A DNA stretch of 64,000 nucleotides from Enterovibrio calviensis DSM 14347 (lineage in GTDB: Bacteria > Pseudomonadota > Gammaproteobacteria > Enterobacterales > Vibrionaceae). The notes under the pieces were generated by a model. That model did no database searches and was not told where the DNA came from. It worked only from the letters and a program-made list of their open reading frames with translations. Below, in pieces: positions 39,981 through 49,611 of this stretch. The stretch spans positions 1 through 64,000 of the forward strand of contig NZ_JHZA01000021.1 of the NCBI RefSeq assembly GCF_000621165.1, in the 5' to 3' direction. Both the position numbers and the translations under genes were made by a program. How positions within the stretch are numbered: the first letter of the stretch is position 1; the number at the start of each line of letters is the position of its first letter.

Positions 39981-40826
39981 ATGAGCAAATATCAAGATGC
40001 AAAAGAACTTGCTGGCCTGTCGCTAGGTCAGAAAACGGACTATCAAGAGCACTATGCTCCTGAGCTGCTGCAACCTGTACCGCGTAGCCTTAATCGTGAT
40101 GACCTAGATTTAGGGGACTCACTGCCTTTTACCGGTTACGACATTTGGACACTTTACGAATTGTCATGGCTCAATGGCAAAGGGTTGCCACAAGTGGCTA
40201 TTGGTGAAGTTCGCCTACCCGCCACCAGCCCGAACTTGATCGAATCCAAGTCGTTCAAACTCTACCTCAACAGCTTCAATCAAACACGTTTTGATAGCTG
40301 GCAGGAAGTGGTCGATACCTTGGCGAAAGACTTGTCAGCCTGCGCTGGCGAGGATGTCGATGTAACTATCTTGCCCCTTGAAGAGTTCAGCAACACACCA
40401 GTGATTGCGTTCGGTGGCGAAAACATTGATGACCAAGATATCGAAATCACCGACTATGCGTTTGATCCAAGCATATTAGAAGGCGCGGCTGAAGGCCCTG
40501 TGGTGAGCGAAACACTTAATAGTGATTTGTTGAAGTCCAACTGCCTTATCACTAACCAACCTGATTGGGGATCGGTGCGCATTGCCTATAAAGGCCCTAA
40601 GATTAACCGTGAAAAACTACTACGTTATGTGGTGTCTTTCCGTCGCCACAATGAGTTCCACGAGCAATGCGTTGAACGTATTTTCACGGATCTGATGAAG
40701 TACTGTCAGCCTGAATTGTTGACGGTTTACGCACGCTACACGCGCCGCGGTGGTTTGGACATCAACCCATATCGTACTAACATGGGTAAAACACCAAGCG
40801 AAAATAACCGACTCGCTCGTCAATAA
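39981..40826 (+). CDS. queF: NADPH-dependent 7-cyano-7-deazaguanine reductase QueF
   Basis: Bimodular (YqcD-type) nitrile oxidoreductase (281 aa; E. coli 282 aa) that reduces preQ0 to preQ1 in queuosine synthesis. The catalytic Cys is in [16 protein letters not shown]; the N-terminal part has [21 protein letters not shown] and the C-terminal part [16 protein letters not shown]. The frame begins earlier at 39948, but the ATG at 39981 gives the standard N terminus [17 protein letters not shown] strong terminator follows 9 bp later. Confidence 0.97.
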   Translation: MSKYQDAKELAGLSLGQKTDYQEHYAPELLQPVPRSLNRDDLDLGDSLPFTGYDIWTLYELSWLNGKGLPQVAIGEVRLPATSPNLIESKSFKLYLNSFNQTRFDSWQEVVDTLAKDLSACAGEDVDVTILPLEEFSNTPVIAFGGENIDDQDIEITDYAFDPSILEGAAEGPVVSETLNSDLLKSNCLITNQPDWGSVRIAYKGPKINREKLLRYVVSFRRHNEFHEQCVERIFTDLMKYCQPELLTVYARYTRRGGLDINPYRTNMGKTPSENNRLARQ

Positions 40827-40835
40827 TTTCGAAAC

Positions 40836-40861
40836 AGGCTCAGGGTTCTGAGCCTTTTTTC
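40836..40861 (+). terminator. Rho-independent terminator after queF
   Basis: Perfect 8-bp stem AGGCTCAG/CTGAGCCT (40836-40843 and 40848-40855) with GGTT loop, followed by six or more T. Confidence 0.92.
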
Positions 40862-40886
40862 TTCACAATCATAGACTCTGCTAATC

Positions 40887-43169
40887 ATGCGATTTTTGAC
40901 AACCGCACTGCTTTTTCTTTCCCTGCTGATCAGCAACTTTGCCAGCGCGACCATTAATTCAACGCCGATATTAACGGAAGCAGAAGCCTTACTGCACACA
41001 GCCCCAGGGCAAGCGTTGCAAGTCACTGAACGCTACTTAATGCAGCGCCGACTAGCGGAAACGACCAACCGACCACATAGCAATAATGAAGCTGATCGCT
41101 CTATTCGCACGCCCCTAAATACTGTGCATGCCTATTTAATCGCAGCCAAAGCGCATGGCACTCTGCTGCAACGCGAAGAAGCATGGAAGTTTTTGGCTTT
41201 AGCGAAAGAGATGGCAACGGCTCATCACCTCAAACGCGCGCTTCTTGAAGTCACTCTGGCCGAAACGTCGCTATTGCTGATGCTCAACAACGACCCGAAA
41301 GCCGCGGAAAGTCTGCTTCAGACACTGATTGCGAAAATCCCTGAATTCACAGACATGCATTCAAGCCGTATTCAACGTCTAACGTTTGAAGCAAGGCTAC
41401 TGAACGCCATTATTGTGACCGAACAGGAGCAGGGAAAAGAAAATGAACAAAAGACCCTTGCTCAATTTGAATTAGCGCAAAAAGCACTAGGTGCAGATGC
41501 CGATTTAAAACTCAAAGTACGATACCAAATTGCGCTAGGGAACTACTTCCTCCGCATTCAATCTCACGAGCGTGCCTTATCCGAGTTACTCAGTGCATAC
41601 TGGCAAGCCAGTGAGAATGATTTTTCAGCGCAGATTGCCCAAGCCAACATCGCATTGACCAAGCTGTATCAGCAAAAAGGGGCATTTGATAAAGCACTTC
41701 AACATGCCAACCAAGCGGCTGAATTCTATGAACAGTATGATTTGAGATGCGGCCTCTCCGAAACACAAACGCTACTTGCAGGTTTATACCACCAGCAAGG
41801 GCGCTACAATTTTGCACTCGTTCACTACTTTAACGCCCTAGAACTAGAAAAAATGTTGGCTCGCGACGTTCAAATCGCGGACATTAACGTTGCGATAGCA
41901 AATACTTACCTCAAATTACTCAGGTATCCGCAAGCAAAGGAATATGTCAACGACGCCATCAAACTTGCTAAGAATGCCAACGCCATGGAAGTACTGGCGC
42001 ATGCCCTCATCGTTAAAGGGGAGCAGGCATTATTAACTCAGCAGACGGATGTCGCCATTGATGCATTAAAGCAGGCCTTAAACCATGCGACAGCCATCAA
42101 CAACTATACGCTCAAGCGTGACAGCCTAGCTCAGCTATCACGCGCTTATGAACAAAAGCCTGACTACCCAAATGCCTTGTATTTCCAGCGCCGATACGAC
42201 GAAATCAGTCAACGTGATGAAACCCAACGCCGTAATCAGGAAACGGAATCCTTTAAGCAAAGCCAACGCGTTATCGAGCGACAACTTCAATTCGACGACA
42301 TGCAAAAACAGCATACCGAGAATACACAAACCATTGTTGAACAAAAGAAAATAAACCTATTCCTACTGGGAAGCTTAAGTATCCTGTTGTTAGTTTTAGT
42401 GCTGAGAAATCGCGCTGCATCTGTGCGACTCAATCAACTTCAAGATCTGCAAAAAGAACTTTATACCCACCCTCGAAGCGGTCTGCGCAACTTGCGAATG
42501 CTCAATGATAGGTTGTCGAACTCACTGGCAAAAACCAGCGCGCATTTCGAACAATGGTATCTGGGCGAAATGATCCATGAACCCCTTAGCGATAAACTCA
42601 GCTTTGCGATGTTTGAAGTCCCTTTCTTAAAGGTTGTCTACCTCCAACATGGCTACCATCAAGGGTTAGAATTAGAACGTCAGATGGGTGATTTCTTAAA
42701 ATCACACATCATCAAACCCGCACGTCTTTACCACTTCTCTGATGCCATGTTCATTTACATTGAACCCAATGCTGAAACCCTCAATGCACCAGAGCGTCTC
42801 GCATCGAAAATTCAGCAATTAGTTGATAATTTTGTCCAAGAAGCTGGACTTAAAGACGTGGATAATCGACTTCGCGTTGGTATGGCAGACTACCCTTTTC
42901 TGCCTCGCGCATTTACCTCCATCAACGACAAAGAACTTATCGACATTCTACTGATGGCAACCAGCGCGGCCCGCCAGGCCTGTAAAAATGAGCTGACCAG
43001 CCAATGGGTCCAAATCAGCGCCATTGATTCGACCCCTGCCGCTTGTTTCGCCGACAATAATGTTCGTCAAGCGTGTCTTGATGGCATAAGTACTGGGTTG
43101 CTTAAGGTCAAAACTTCGGCAAACGGTGAGATTAACTGGCAGACGGTTCACGAATCTGATAAAAACTGA
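40887..43169 (+). CDS. TPR-repeat membrane protein with degenerate GGDEF domain
   Basis: Large envelope-anchored protein (760 aa). A signal peptide (MRFLTTALLFLSLLISNFASA) precedes about 430 residues of helical tetratricopeptide repeats (for example HANQAAEFYEQYDL, IADINVAIANTYLKLLRYPQA). A short coiled coil and one transmembrane segment (about 489-508) follow. The cytoplasmic C-terminal domain has GGDEF-fold sequence, but the opening motif is HPRSGLRNLRML and the active site is FSDAM (617-621) instead of GGDEF, so catalysis is not expected. It probably senses periplasmic signals and acts as a receptor or scaffold. The next gene, 131 bp on, encodes an intact GGDEF protein. Confidence 0.88.
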   Translation: MRFLTTALLFLSLLISNFASATINSTPILTEAEALLHTAPGQALQVTERYLMQRRLAETTNRPHSNNEADRSIRTPLNTVHAYLIAAKAHGTLLQREEAWKFLALAKEMATAHHLKRALLEVTLAETSLLLMLNNDPKAAESLLQTLIAKIPEFTDMHSSRIQRLTFEARLLNAIIVTEQEQGKENEQKTLAQFELAQKALGADADLKLKVRYQIALGNYFLRIQSHERALSELLSAYWQASENDFSAQIAQANIALTKLYQQKGAFDKALQHANQAAEFYEQYDLRCGLSETQTLLAGLYHQQGRYNFALVHYFNALELEKMLARDVQIADINVAIANTYLKLLRYPQAKEYVNDAIKLAKNANAMEVLAHALIVKGEQALLTQQTDVAIDALKQALNHATAINNYTLKRDSLAQLSRAYEQKPDYPNALYFQRRYDEISQRDETQRRNQETESFKQSQRVIERQLQFDDMQKQHTENTQTIVEQKKINLFLLGSLSILLLVLVLRNRAASVRLNQLQDLQKELYTHPRSGLRNLRMLNDRLSNSLAKTSAHFEQWYLGEMIHEPLSDKLSFAMFEVPFLKVVYLQHGYHQGLELERQMGDFLKSHIIKPARLYHFSDAMFIYIEPNAETLNAPERLASKIQQLVDNFVQEAGLKDVDNRLRVGMADYPFLPRAFTSINDKELIDILLMATSAARQACKNELTSQWVQISAIDSTPAACFADNNVRQACLDGISTGLLKVKTSANGEINWQTVHESDKN

Positions 43170-43300
43170 CGTCAATTTATTGATAAGACAAGCAATAAAC
43201 CGTTATAGCTAGTGGTCGCGCGCATGCGTTTTTCATTTATCAGCCCCAAAGTCGATGCAAACGCGCATGTGGCGGGGGTTTGGAGATATAGTCGTAGTTT

Positions 43301-44857
43301 ATGTCCAACTTCTCGTCAGATGAAGACGTCATCACACTGAAAGAAAAGTTGCAGCACTCTCAGCTGGTATTCCGTGATTTAGCTCTTAAATCGCGGCGTG
43401 AAGCGACGATCTTAAAAAGGCTGATTTCGCGCCTTATTGCCGCATCTCAGGCGCATGAAGACCCGCTGCTCAATGAGCGGTTATCAAAGATACGACGAGA
43501 GCTAGACAGTCAGGACGACGTCAGCAGATTGATCCCTCAACTTGCATTGGTAGAGCGAATGGTCAACAGACATAATCAAGCGATGGAGAAAGCCAAAGGC
43601 ACATTGGAATGTCAGTTTGAGCAAAGTGCTGAAACGCTAAAGTGCTTACCAGGGCTCCCTGCGCAGCTCAAACGAGACCTGCGCAACCTGCTGATGAATC
43701 CCAATGCCCAAGAGCATGGCAACAACAATAAAATTGTCGCGCTTCTTCAACTTTATGAGCGCGCGCTCAAACTTCTGGCGCTACCTTCGAATGGGTTATC
43801 TGCAAAAGAATTGCTCAATATCGATCGCATCAATCAATTGTGCAGCGAATTGCAACACCTGATCACTGAGCTGGATTTTGATGGAGAAGCAGGCGATCGT
43901 TTACTAAGCATTCGAAGTCGACTTCTGCTCGCACCTGAAGCGCAAACCTTACTGGAACTGACCTTAGAGTCGGTTCAGCTCATACTTGACGGTACGCGTC
44001 ACGAGCGCAAAGCCTCTCAGGCTTTTTTGTCGCAGCTTAATGAAGATTTGTCGGTGGTTCAGCGCCATAACGGACGCTCAATCGATAACTCTCAAACCAT
44101 TTCGACCCAACGAAGCGCGATAAACGAAGAGCTCGAAGTTTCCATAGAAGCTATCCAAACTCATCTTCGAGACGCCGAGTCGCTGGAAGACCTGCGTCCT
44201 AACCTATCTCAAGTATCGGTGAACCTAGCCTCACTAGTGTCGCGTAACAAAGAGCTTGAAGAACGCGAGCAACAGCTGCTAGAACAATTACAGCACAACG
44301 AACAAAAGCTTGAAGCGCTTTACAGCCAAACGATGGACTACCGCCGCCGTTTAGGTGACCAAGAGCGCAAACTCCTGCTCGACCCGCTCACCAAGGTATA
44401 TAACCGCGCAGCACTGGATGATCGCTTAGAACACGAATATCGTTGCTGGATGCGCTACGAAACGCCGTTCTGCCTCGCCATGATTGACATTGACCACTTC
44501 AAAAGCGTCAACGACCAATACGGTCACCTCGTCGGAGACAAGGTATTGAAAGTCGTCGCAAGAACCATTCATCAATGCTTGCGTGATACCGATTTTATCG
44601 CACGATTTGGCGGTGAAGAATTTGTCATATTGTTACCTGATGCCGACGAAGAGACACGAAAGTCATTGCTGAACAAGGTTCGTGAAACCATCGCAAGACT
44701 CCCTTTCAAGTTCAAAGACACACGCCTATCTGTAACCGTCTCTATCGGCGCAAGCATGTTCAAAGACAACGACAATACAGTCCAAGTGCTCGAGCGTGCA
44801 GACAATGCGCTTTACAACGCCAAGCACAATGGTCGCAACAAACTAGTATGGGCCTAA
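43301..44857 (+). CDS. GGDEF domain protein with long coiled-coil N terminus (diguanylate cyclase)
   Basis: Cytosolic protein (518 aa). Residues about 1-340 are helical and charged, with probable coiled coil just before the catalytic domain (SLVSRNKELEEREQQLLEQL). The GGDEF domain (about 360-518) has LLDPLTKVYNRAALDDRL, an intact GGEEF at 437-441 and an RxxD I-site (RDTD) five residues upstream, so diguanylate cyclase activity with feedback inhibition is predicted. No membrane segment is seen. Its position after the degenerate GGDEF gene and near queF recalls the V. cholerae region with a cdgG-like gene; equivalence is uncertain. The 44,858-45,124 gap shows no gene. Confidence 0.92.
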   Translation: MSNFSSDEDVITLKEKLQHSQLVFRDLALKSRREATILKRLISRLIAASQAHEDPLLNERLSKIRRELDSQDDVSRLIPQLALVERMVNRHNQAMEKAKGTLECQFEQSAETLKCLPGLPAQLKRDLRNLLMNPNAQEHGNNNKIVALLQLYERALKLLALPSNGLSAKELLNIDRINQLCSELQHLITELDFDGEAGDRLLSIRSRLLLAPEAQTLLELTLESVQLILDGTRHERKASQAFLSQLNEDLSVVQRHNGRSIDNSQTISTQRSAINEELEVSIEAIQTHLRDAESLEDLRPNLSQVSVNLASLVSRNKELEEREQQLLEQLQHNEQKLEALYSQTMDYRRRLGDQERKLLLDPLTKVYNRAALDDRLEHEYRCWMRYETPFCLAMIDIDHFKSVNDQYGHLVGDKVLKVVARTIHQCLRDTDFIARFGGEEFVILLPDADEETRKSLLNKVRETIARLPFKFKDTRLSVTVSIGASMFKDNDNTVQVLERADNALYNAKHNGRNKLVWA

Positions 44858-45124
44858 TGTAACACCTGAACTGTCTCCTTATTTCTTCGTTTCACTCAGT
44901 AACATCGCCACCCGCTCAAAGTACCCTGCTTCGTTCTCTCTAATCTCCCTTCACTGTGCCACACCCTTTTATTGCACCAAACTGGCTAAACTAAATATCT
45001 GCGTGTATGGTTAATTAACACACTGATTTTTATAGCATTGAAAACAATAACTCATTGAATGAAATGATGCTTATAAAAAGCCTTTCTCTTTAGGCAGTGT
45101 GTTTTCTTCGCACAGGAGGTGACT

Positions 45125-46495
45125 ATGATCACTCATATCAGCCCAGTCGGGGCAATGGATCTACTTTCCCAGCTTGAGGTCGACAGACTCAAAGACACCG
45201 CGCAGAGCGATTTATATCGCCTGTATCGTAACTGCTCGCTCGCCGTACTTAACTCCGGCAGCCATACCGACAGTTCCAAAGAACTTCTTGAGCAATACAA
45301 AGCATTCAACATTCGCGTCATGCGACGTGAGCGCGGAGTGAAGCTAGAATTGGTCAACCCACCCGACCACGCGTTTGTGGATGGAAAAATCATTCGAGGC
45401 ATTCAAGAACACATGTTTTCGGTGCTGCGTGACATCATCCACGTCAACGTACAGCTCGAACATGCCAAAATTTTCAATCTGACGAATTCAAACCACATCA
45501 CCAATTTGATTTTCGACATTTTGCGTAACGCGAAAGCCCTCGTGCCGGGTAAAGATCCGAATCTGGTGGTGTGTTGGGGCGGTCACTCTATCAACTCCAT
45601 TGAATACCAATACACCCGTGAAGTCGGCCATGAACTAGGGCTGCGCGAGCTTAACATCTGTACCGGCTGTGGACCGGGTGCCATGGAAGGCCCAATGAAA
45701 GGCGCAGCCATCGGTCACGCCAAACAACGTGTTACTGGCAGCCGCTTCTTAGGGCTAACCGAACCTTCTATTATTGCCGCCGAGCCACCCAACCCTATCG
45801 TTAACGAACTGGTGATCATGCCGGATATTGAAAAACGACTCGAAGCGTTTGTGCGTGTGGGGCATGCCATCGTAATTTTCCCCGGTGGCGCAGGGACGGC
45901 AGAAGAGTTGCTCTACTTACTCGGTATTCTGATGCACCCAGACAATGCCAGTCAGCCAATGCCCGTTGTACTGACGGGCCCTAAAGAAAGCGCTGATTAT
46001 TTCCGAGTAATCGATGAATTTATTCGCGATGTCATTGGCGAAGAGGCCACCAAGTATTATCAAATCGTGGTCGGTGACCCAGCGAAAGCTGCACGCATCA
46101 TCAAGCAGGGTATGCCTGCGGTCAAAGAGCATAGACAGTCAACGGGAGACGCTTACTCGTTCAACTGGTCACTAAAAATTGCACCTGAGTTCCAACTGCC
46201 ATTCGAGCCTAACCACGAAAACATGGCGAACCTCGACTTACACTTGAATCAACGACCTGAACTTCTCGCGTCCGCCCTTCGACAAGCCTTCTCTGGCATT
46301 GTCGCCGGTAACGTGAAAGAAGAAGGGATCCGCGAGATTGAGCGCCATGGCCCATTCAAAATCAATGGCGATGCGATTTTGATGAAAAAGATGGATAAGC
46401 TGCTTCGAGGATTTGTTGAACAACAACGCATGAAGTTACCAGGAACAGCCTATGTGCCCTGCTACGAAATCGTTCAAGGGAATGGAGGTCGCTAA
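45125..46495 (+). CDS. ppnN: Pyrimidine/purine nucleotide 5'-monophosphate nucleosidase (PpnN)
   Basis: LOG-family nucleosidase (456 aa; E. coli PpnN/YgdH 454 aa) that splits nucleoside monophosphates into base and ribose 5-phosphate; in E. coli it is stimulated by (p)ppGpp. The Rossmann LOG core has [18 protein letters not shown] and the catalytic [15 protein letters not shown] motif. N- and C-terminal extensions typical of PpnN are present. A perfect AGGAGGT ribosome-binding site (45114-45120) points to the ATG at 45125 rather than the GTG at 45119. In E. coli it neighbours the xni region, as here. Confidence 0.96.
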   Translation: MITHISPVGAMDLLSQLEVDRLKDTAQSDLYRLYRNCSLAVLNSGSHTDSSKELLEQYKAFNIRVMRRERGVKLELVNPPDHAFVDGKIIRGIQEHMFSVLRDIIHVNVQLEHAKIFNLTNSNHITNLIFDILRNAKALVPGKDPNLVVCWGGHSINSIEYQYTREVGHELGLRELNICTGCGPGAMEGPMKGAAIGHAKQRVTGSRFLGLTEPSIIAAEPPNPIVNELVIMPDIEKRLEAFVRVGHAIVIFPGGAGTAEELLYLLGILMHPDNASQPMPVVLTGPKESADYFRVIDEFIRDVIGEEATKYYQIVVGDPAKAARIIKQGMPAVKEHRQSTGDAYSFNWSLKIAPEFQLPFEPNHENMANLDLHLNQRPELLASALRQAFSGIVAGNVKEEGIREIERHGPFKINGDAILMKKMDKLLRGFVEQQRMKLPGTAYVPCYEIVQGNGGR

Positions 46496-46529
46496 CGGTT
46501 AGCCTTTCATTTATCTCTCAAGTAATTAG

Positions 46530-46553
46530 AATGGCCCTATTGGGCCATTTTTC
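46530..46553 (+). terminator. Rho-independent terminator after ppnN
   Basis: Perfect stem AATGGCCC/GGGCCATT (46530-46537 and 46542-46549) with a TATT loop and a T-run. It lies only 16 bp before the xni start. Confidence 0.85.
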
Positions 46554-46569
46554 ATTTAGCGGACACCTC

Positions 46570-47343
46570 ATGTCTATCCATCTCGTCATCATTGATGCCA
46601 TGAACCTTATTCGTCGAGTTCACGCAGCCCAGCCAAACCCTGATGATATCGCCTCAACAGCGCAAGTGTGTTGCCGAGCACTGAACAAAATCATTCGCTC
46701 TTCAGAACCTACTCATATGGTGGCGGTTTTTGATCACACAGAACAAGACAGAGGTTGGCGCGCGGAATTAATCCCTGAATATAAGCAAGGCCGCAAGCCT
46801 ATGCCTGAGCCCCTGCATGATGGGCTCAACATCATTCAAGATGCGTTTTGGGACATGGGTATCGATTCACTGCTGTCATCCGGCGATGAAGCTGATGACA
46901 TGATTGCAACACTGGCAGTGAAAGTCGCCAGCAAGAACGGACAAGTCACCATCGTTTCCACGGATAAAGGCTATTGTCAGCTTCTTCAGCCGACACTGCG
47001 CATTCGCGATTACTTCCAGCAGCGTTGGCTAGACAGCCCCTTCATTGAAAAAGAGTTCACGGTCTTACCGATTCAATTGGTCGATTATTGGGGACTAGTA
47101 GGGATCAGCTCCAGTGGCGTGTCGGGTGTACCGGGGATTGGCCCTAAAACGGCCGCAACCTTGTTGCAGCGTTACAACACCTTAGAGCAAATTTTTGCAG
47201 CTGATGATATCGAGCCCAAATGGCAGAAAAAGCTCGAAGGCAACCAAGAACTCGCCCAACATTGCAAGCAAGTCGCCACGCTAAAAACCGATATTGCTTT
47301 AGGTTTCAACCTTCAAGATATTCGTTATACGCCAAGCGCATAA
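46570..47343 (+). CDS. xni: Flap endonuclease Xni (ExoIX family)
   Basis: 5'-nuclease family protein (257 aa; E. coli Xni 251 aa) related to the 5' domain of DNA polymerase I; cuts 5' flaps. The N-terminal catalytic Asp is in LVIIDAMNLIRRVHAA. SSGDEADDMIATLAVK supplies more metal ligands, and GVPGIGPKTAATLLQRY is the helix-3-turn-helix DNA-binding motif. The frame runs upstream to 46531, but the ATG at 46570 begins the conserved N terminus. It is convergent with rlmM. Confidence 0.95.
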   Translation: MSIHLVIIDAMNLIRRVHAAQPNPDDIASTAQVCCRALNKIIRSSEPTHMVAVFDHTEQDRGWRAELIPEYKQGRKPMPEPLHDGLNIIQDAFWDMGIDSLLSSGDEADDMIATLAVKVASKNGQVTIVSTDKGYCQLLQPTLRIRDYFQQRWLDSPFIEKEFTVLPIQLVDYWGLVGISSSGVSGVPGIGPKTAATLLQRYNTLEQIFAADDIEPKWQKKLEGNQELAQHCKQVATLKTDIALGFNLQDIRYTPSA

Positions 47344-47374
47344 CAAGCAAATTGCACCTAGACAGCTCGCAGCA

Positions 47375-47416
47375 GCAGTAGCAGTAGCAGTAGCAGTAGC
47401 AGTAGCAGTAGCAGTA
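47375..47416 (+). repeat. Perfect (GCAGTA)x7 hexanucleotide tandem repeat
   Basis: Seven uninterrupted copies of GCAGTA, preceded by GCAGCA-type units and followed by GCATCA. It lies in the 140-bp convergent gap between xni and rlmM, 14 bp from the shared terminator. Being a multiple of 3 and outside coding sequence, it does not alter a reading frame that I can identify. Copy number may vary by slippage. Confidence 0.95.
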
Positions 47417-47430
47417 GCATCAGACAATAA

Positions 47431-47458
47431 AAAACGGCAGCCCTTGGGCTGCCGTTTT
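47431..47458. terminator. Bidirectional Rho-independent terminator for xni and rlmM
   Basis: Thirteen-bp arms AAAACGGCAGCCC/GGGCTGCCGTTTT (47431-47443 and 47446-47458), separated by TT, serve both converging genes. Confidence 0.92.
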
Positions 47459-47483
47459 CTCATGACCACAATCGTTAGAAACC

Positions 47484-48551
47484 TTAGTTCAGACGACGAA
47501 GGTGTACCGTTACTTCTTCACGATCGTGATACAAGTGCTTCGCTTGGATTTCAAACTTCACACCGTTTTCAATCAAGAACTTTTTCAAGTTATCGATATC
47601 TTCTTTCACTTGTTCGTATCGACGGTTCATCGGCAATTTAAGATTGAACATCGCCTCAACCGCCCAGCGTTCGATGATCCATTCACCCATTAGCTGCGCG
47701 ACACGGTAAGGCTTCTCAATCATGTCACAGACCAACCACGTTATGTTCTTACGTGGTGGCTCAAACTTAAAGCCGTCAGCCGCGTGGTACTTAACTTGAC
47801 CCGTTTCCATCAGGCTTTCAGCCATCGCGCCGTTATCAACCGCGTGAACAAACATAGATCGTTTCACTAGCTGATAGGTCCAGCCACCCGGACACGCGCC
47901 AAGGTCGACTGCACGCATTCCCGGTGCAATTCGTTCGTCCCACTCATCGCGCGGAATAAACGCATGAAATGCTTCTTCCAACTTCAGTGTTGAACGACTT
48001 GGGGCTTCTGATGGGAATTTCAGACGGTGAATACCCATATAGTGTGGCGAGTTATTGTTGCTCAGCGAATACCCTACATAACAGCAACCTGGCGCCGTGA
48101 AGTACACGTGCAAGACAGGTTGTTTTGGGTTTTCTTTGGCTAGCAACACGCCGCGTTTGCGCAATGCTTGGCGAAGCGGCACTGTGAACTTGCGACAGAA
48201 TTTAAGAAGATCTTTACCTTCATTCGTGTCTGGCGTTTCAACACGCAAATCACCACACTTCGGTAATTCACCACCGAGTGCAAGAATAGGCGAAATACGA
48301 TCGCCTGGGTCAAGATCGGATAGCTGTTCAATAACGGCAACCATCTGACGCGCAAAAATGAGCGATTTAAGAGGAAGCGTTTGAAGCAGTTTCTCTGCAT
48401 CGCCTTGCTGGTAGCATTCAAACAATACATACCCAGCGTTTTTGATAACGCGAGGGAAACCGTAGACTTCTACAGCGGTTGCTTTGTCTTGAATCTCACC
48501 CGCACATTCTTTTTCAAAGCCTTGACGGCAATACAATAAAATCTGATTCAC
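47484..48551 (-). CDS. rlmM: 23S rRNA (cytidine(2498)-2'-O)-methyltransferase RlmM
   Basis: SAM-dependent methyltransferase (355 aa; E. coli 366 aa) that methylates C2498 in 23S rRNA. An N-terminal THUMP-type region (to about 180) is followed by the Rossmann-like domain with [28 protein letters not shown] and the catalytic [20 protein letters not shown]. The start codon is GTG at 48551 ([16 protein letters not shown]). E. coli has the same gcvA-ygdD-rlmM order. Confidence 0.96.
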   Translation of the reverse strand: MNQILLYCRQGFEKECAGEIQDKATAVEVYGFPRVIKNAGYVLFECYQQGDAEKLLQTLPLKSLIFARQMVAVIEQLSDLDPGDRISPILALGGELPKCGDLRVETPDTNEGKDLLKFCRKFTVPLRQALRKRGVLLAKENPKQPVLHVYFTAPGCCYVGYSLSNNNSPHYMGIHRLKFPSEAPSRSTLKLEEAFHAFIPRDEWDERIAPGMRAVDLGACPGGWTYQLVKRSMFVHAVDNGAMAESLMETGQVKYHAADGFKFEPPRKNITWLVCDMIEKPYRVAQLMGEWIIERWAVEAMFNLKLPMNRRYEQVKEDIDNLKKFLIENGVKFEIQAKHLYHDREEVTVHLRRLN

Positions 48552-48619
48552 ACGATGCCTTTAGATGCCGTGGTAAAAATAACGCGCAATTATACCTCAG
48601 AAAACGTGATTCAGCGCAC

Positions 48620-48997
48620 CTAACTCGCACTTCGCCACAATGACCACGCTGCCACTCCCCAGCCCATGAGAAAACTCAACCCACCGATCGGCGTAACAGG
48701 CCAGAGCCAACGCCAATCCGTCAGTGCTAGACCATACAAACTGCCACTAAAACAAAGGATCCCAATTGCGATAAACCCTCCCGCTATTTGCAGCGAACGC
48801 TGAGGTGCGACATAAAGCCAAAGTCCAATAGCAATGAGCGCCAGTGAATGCCAAAACTGATATTGGACGCCCTTTTCGATAATGGAGAGTGCATAAGGTG
48901 TGACATGCGACTTTAACCCATGGGCCGCAAATGCCCCCAATGCCACTGCGACACCAGCCAACACACAGCCCAAAGCCGCAAGCTGATTCCCCTTCAT
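48620..48997 (-). CDS. ygdD: DUF423 family membrane protein (YgdD)
   Basis: Small inner-membrane protein (125 aa; E. coli YgdD 131 aa) with four hydrophobic segments; LAGVAVALGAFAAHGLK and GVQYQFWHSLALIAIGL followed by TPIGGLSFLMGWGVAAWS are the DUF423 pattern. Function is unknown. Its ATG overlaps the stop of the upstream hydrolase gene (ATGA), so translation is coupled. It sits in the operon gcvA-hydrolase-ygdD-rlmM. Confidence 0.93.
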   Translation of the reverse strand: MKGNQLAALGCVLAGVAVALGAFAAHGLKSHVTPYALSIIEKGVQYQFWHSLALIAIGLWLYVAPQRSLQIAGGFIAIGILCFSGSLYGLALTDWRWLWPVTPIGGLSFLMGWGVAAWSLWRSAS

Positions 48998-49611
48998 TGG
49001 CACACCTCTCGCACAAAGCTAACAATGTGTTCTGCAGCAAGCTGGCGATTACCCACCTCTGTGTAACCGGATGCTTTTCGTGGCTTAAAACTGTGGTCGC
49101 CATCAGGCACAAAGGTCAATCTAACGGCATCAGAGAACGGATAACTCTCAAGTTCACTGCGGTTGCCGAACGTATCGCGCTCCCCTTGCAAAATAAGCGT
49201 TGGCTTTGTCATTGACGCCAAGTGCTCACCTTTGTCTTTTTCAGGTTTGCCGGGAGGATGAAACGGAAAGCCTAGACACACGATGCCTTGAACATCGAGC
49301 GTTTCTAAGTGGCTTGCCATGCGCCCGCCCATAGACTTTCCACCGATGATCGTTTTTCCACGCCCAAAACGTTCAACCACTTCCGTGAATGCTTCAAGTA
49401 ATTTCGGCGCGCGATCTGGTGGTCGTCGTTTCCCATCTTCAGCGCGTTTGATCATATATGGAAAATTAAACCTCACGACCCGAATGCCCTGATTAGCGAC
49501 TTGCTTAGCCACCGCTTCCATAAATTCATGGTGCATATCGGCACCCGCGCCATGTGCAAAGATAAAGGTCAGTTCAGCCTGTTCAGGGCCATCAATGATT
49601 ACATTATTCAT
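48994..49611 (-). CDS. Alpha/beta-family hydrolase (Tex30/KANL3-type)
   Basis: Cytosolic protein (205 aa) with an alpha/beta-hydrolase core: TFIFAHGAGADMHHEFM (oxyanion-hole region), nucleophile elbow IGGKSMGGRMAS, the acid region in LILQGERDTFGN and the catalytic His in PDGDHSFKPRK. The catalytic triad looks intact; the substrate is unknown. It overlaps both neighbours by 4 bases (ATGA), gcvA upstream and ygdD downstream. This gene is not between gcvA and ygdD in E. coli. Confidence 0.88.
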   Translation of the reverse strand: MNNVIIDGPEQAELTFIFAHGAGADMHHEFMEAVAKQVANQGIRVVRFNFPYMIKRAEDGKRRPPDRAPKLLEAFTEVVERFGRGKTIIGGKSMGGRMASHLETLDVQGIVCLGFPFHPPGKPEKDKGEHLASMTKPTLILQGERDTFGNRSELESYPFSDAVRLTFVPDGDHSFKPRKASGYTEVGNRQLAAEHIVSFVREVCQ

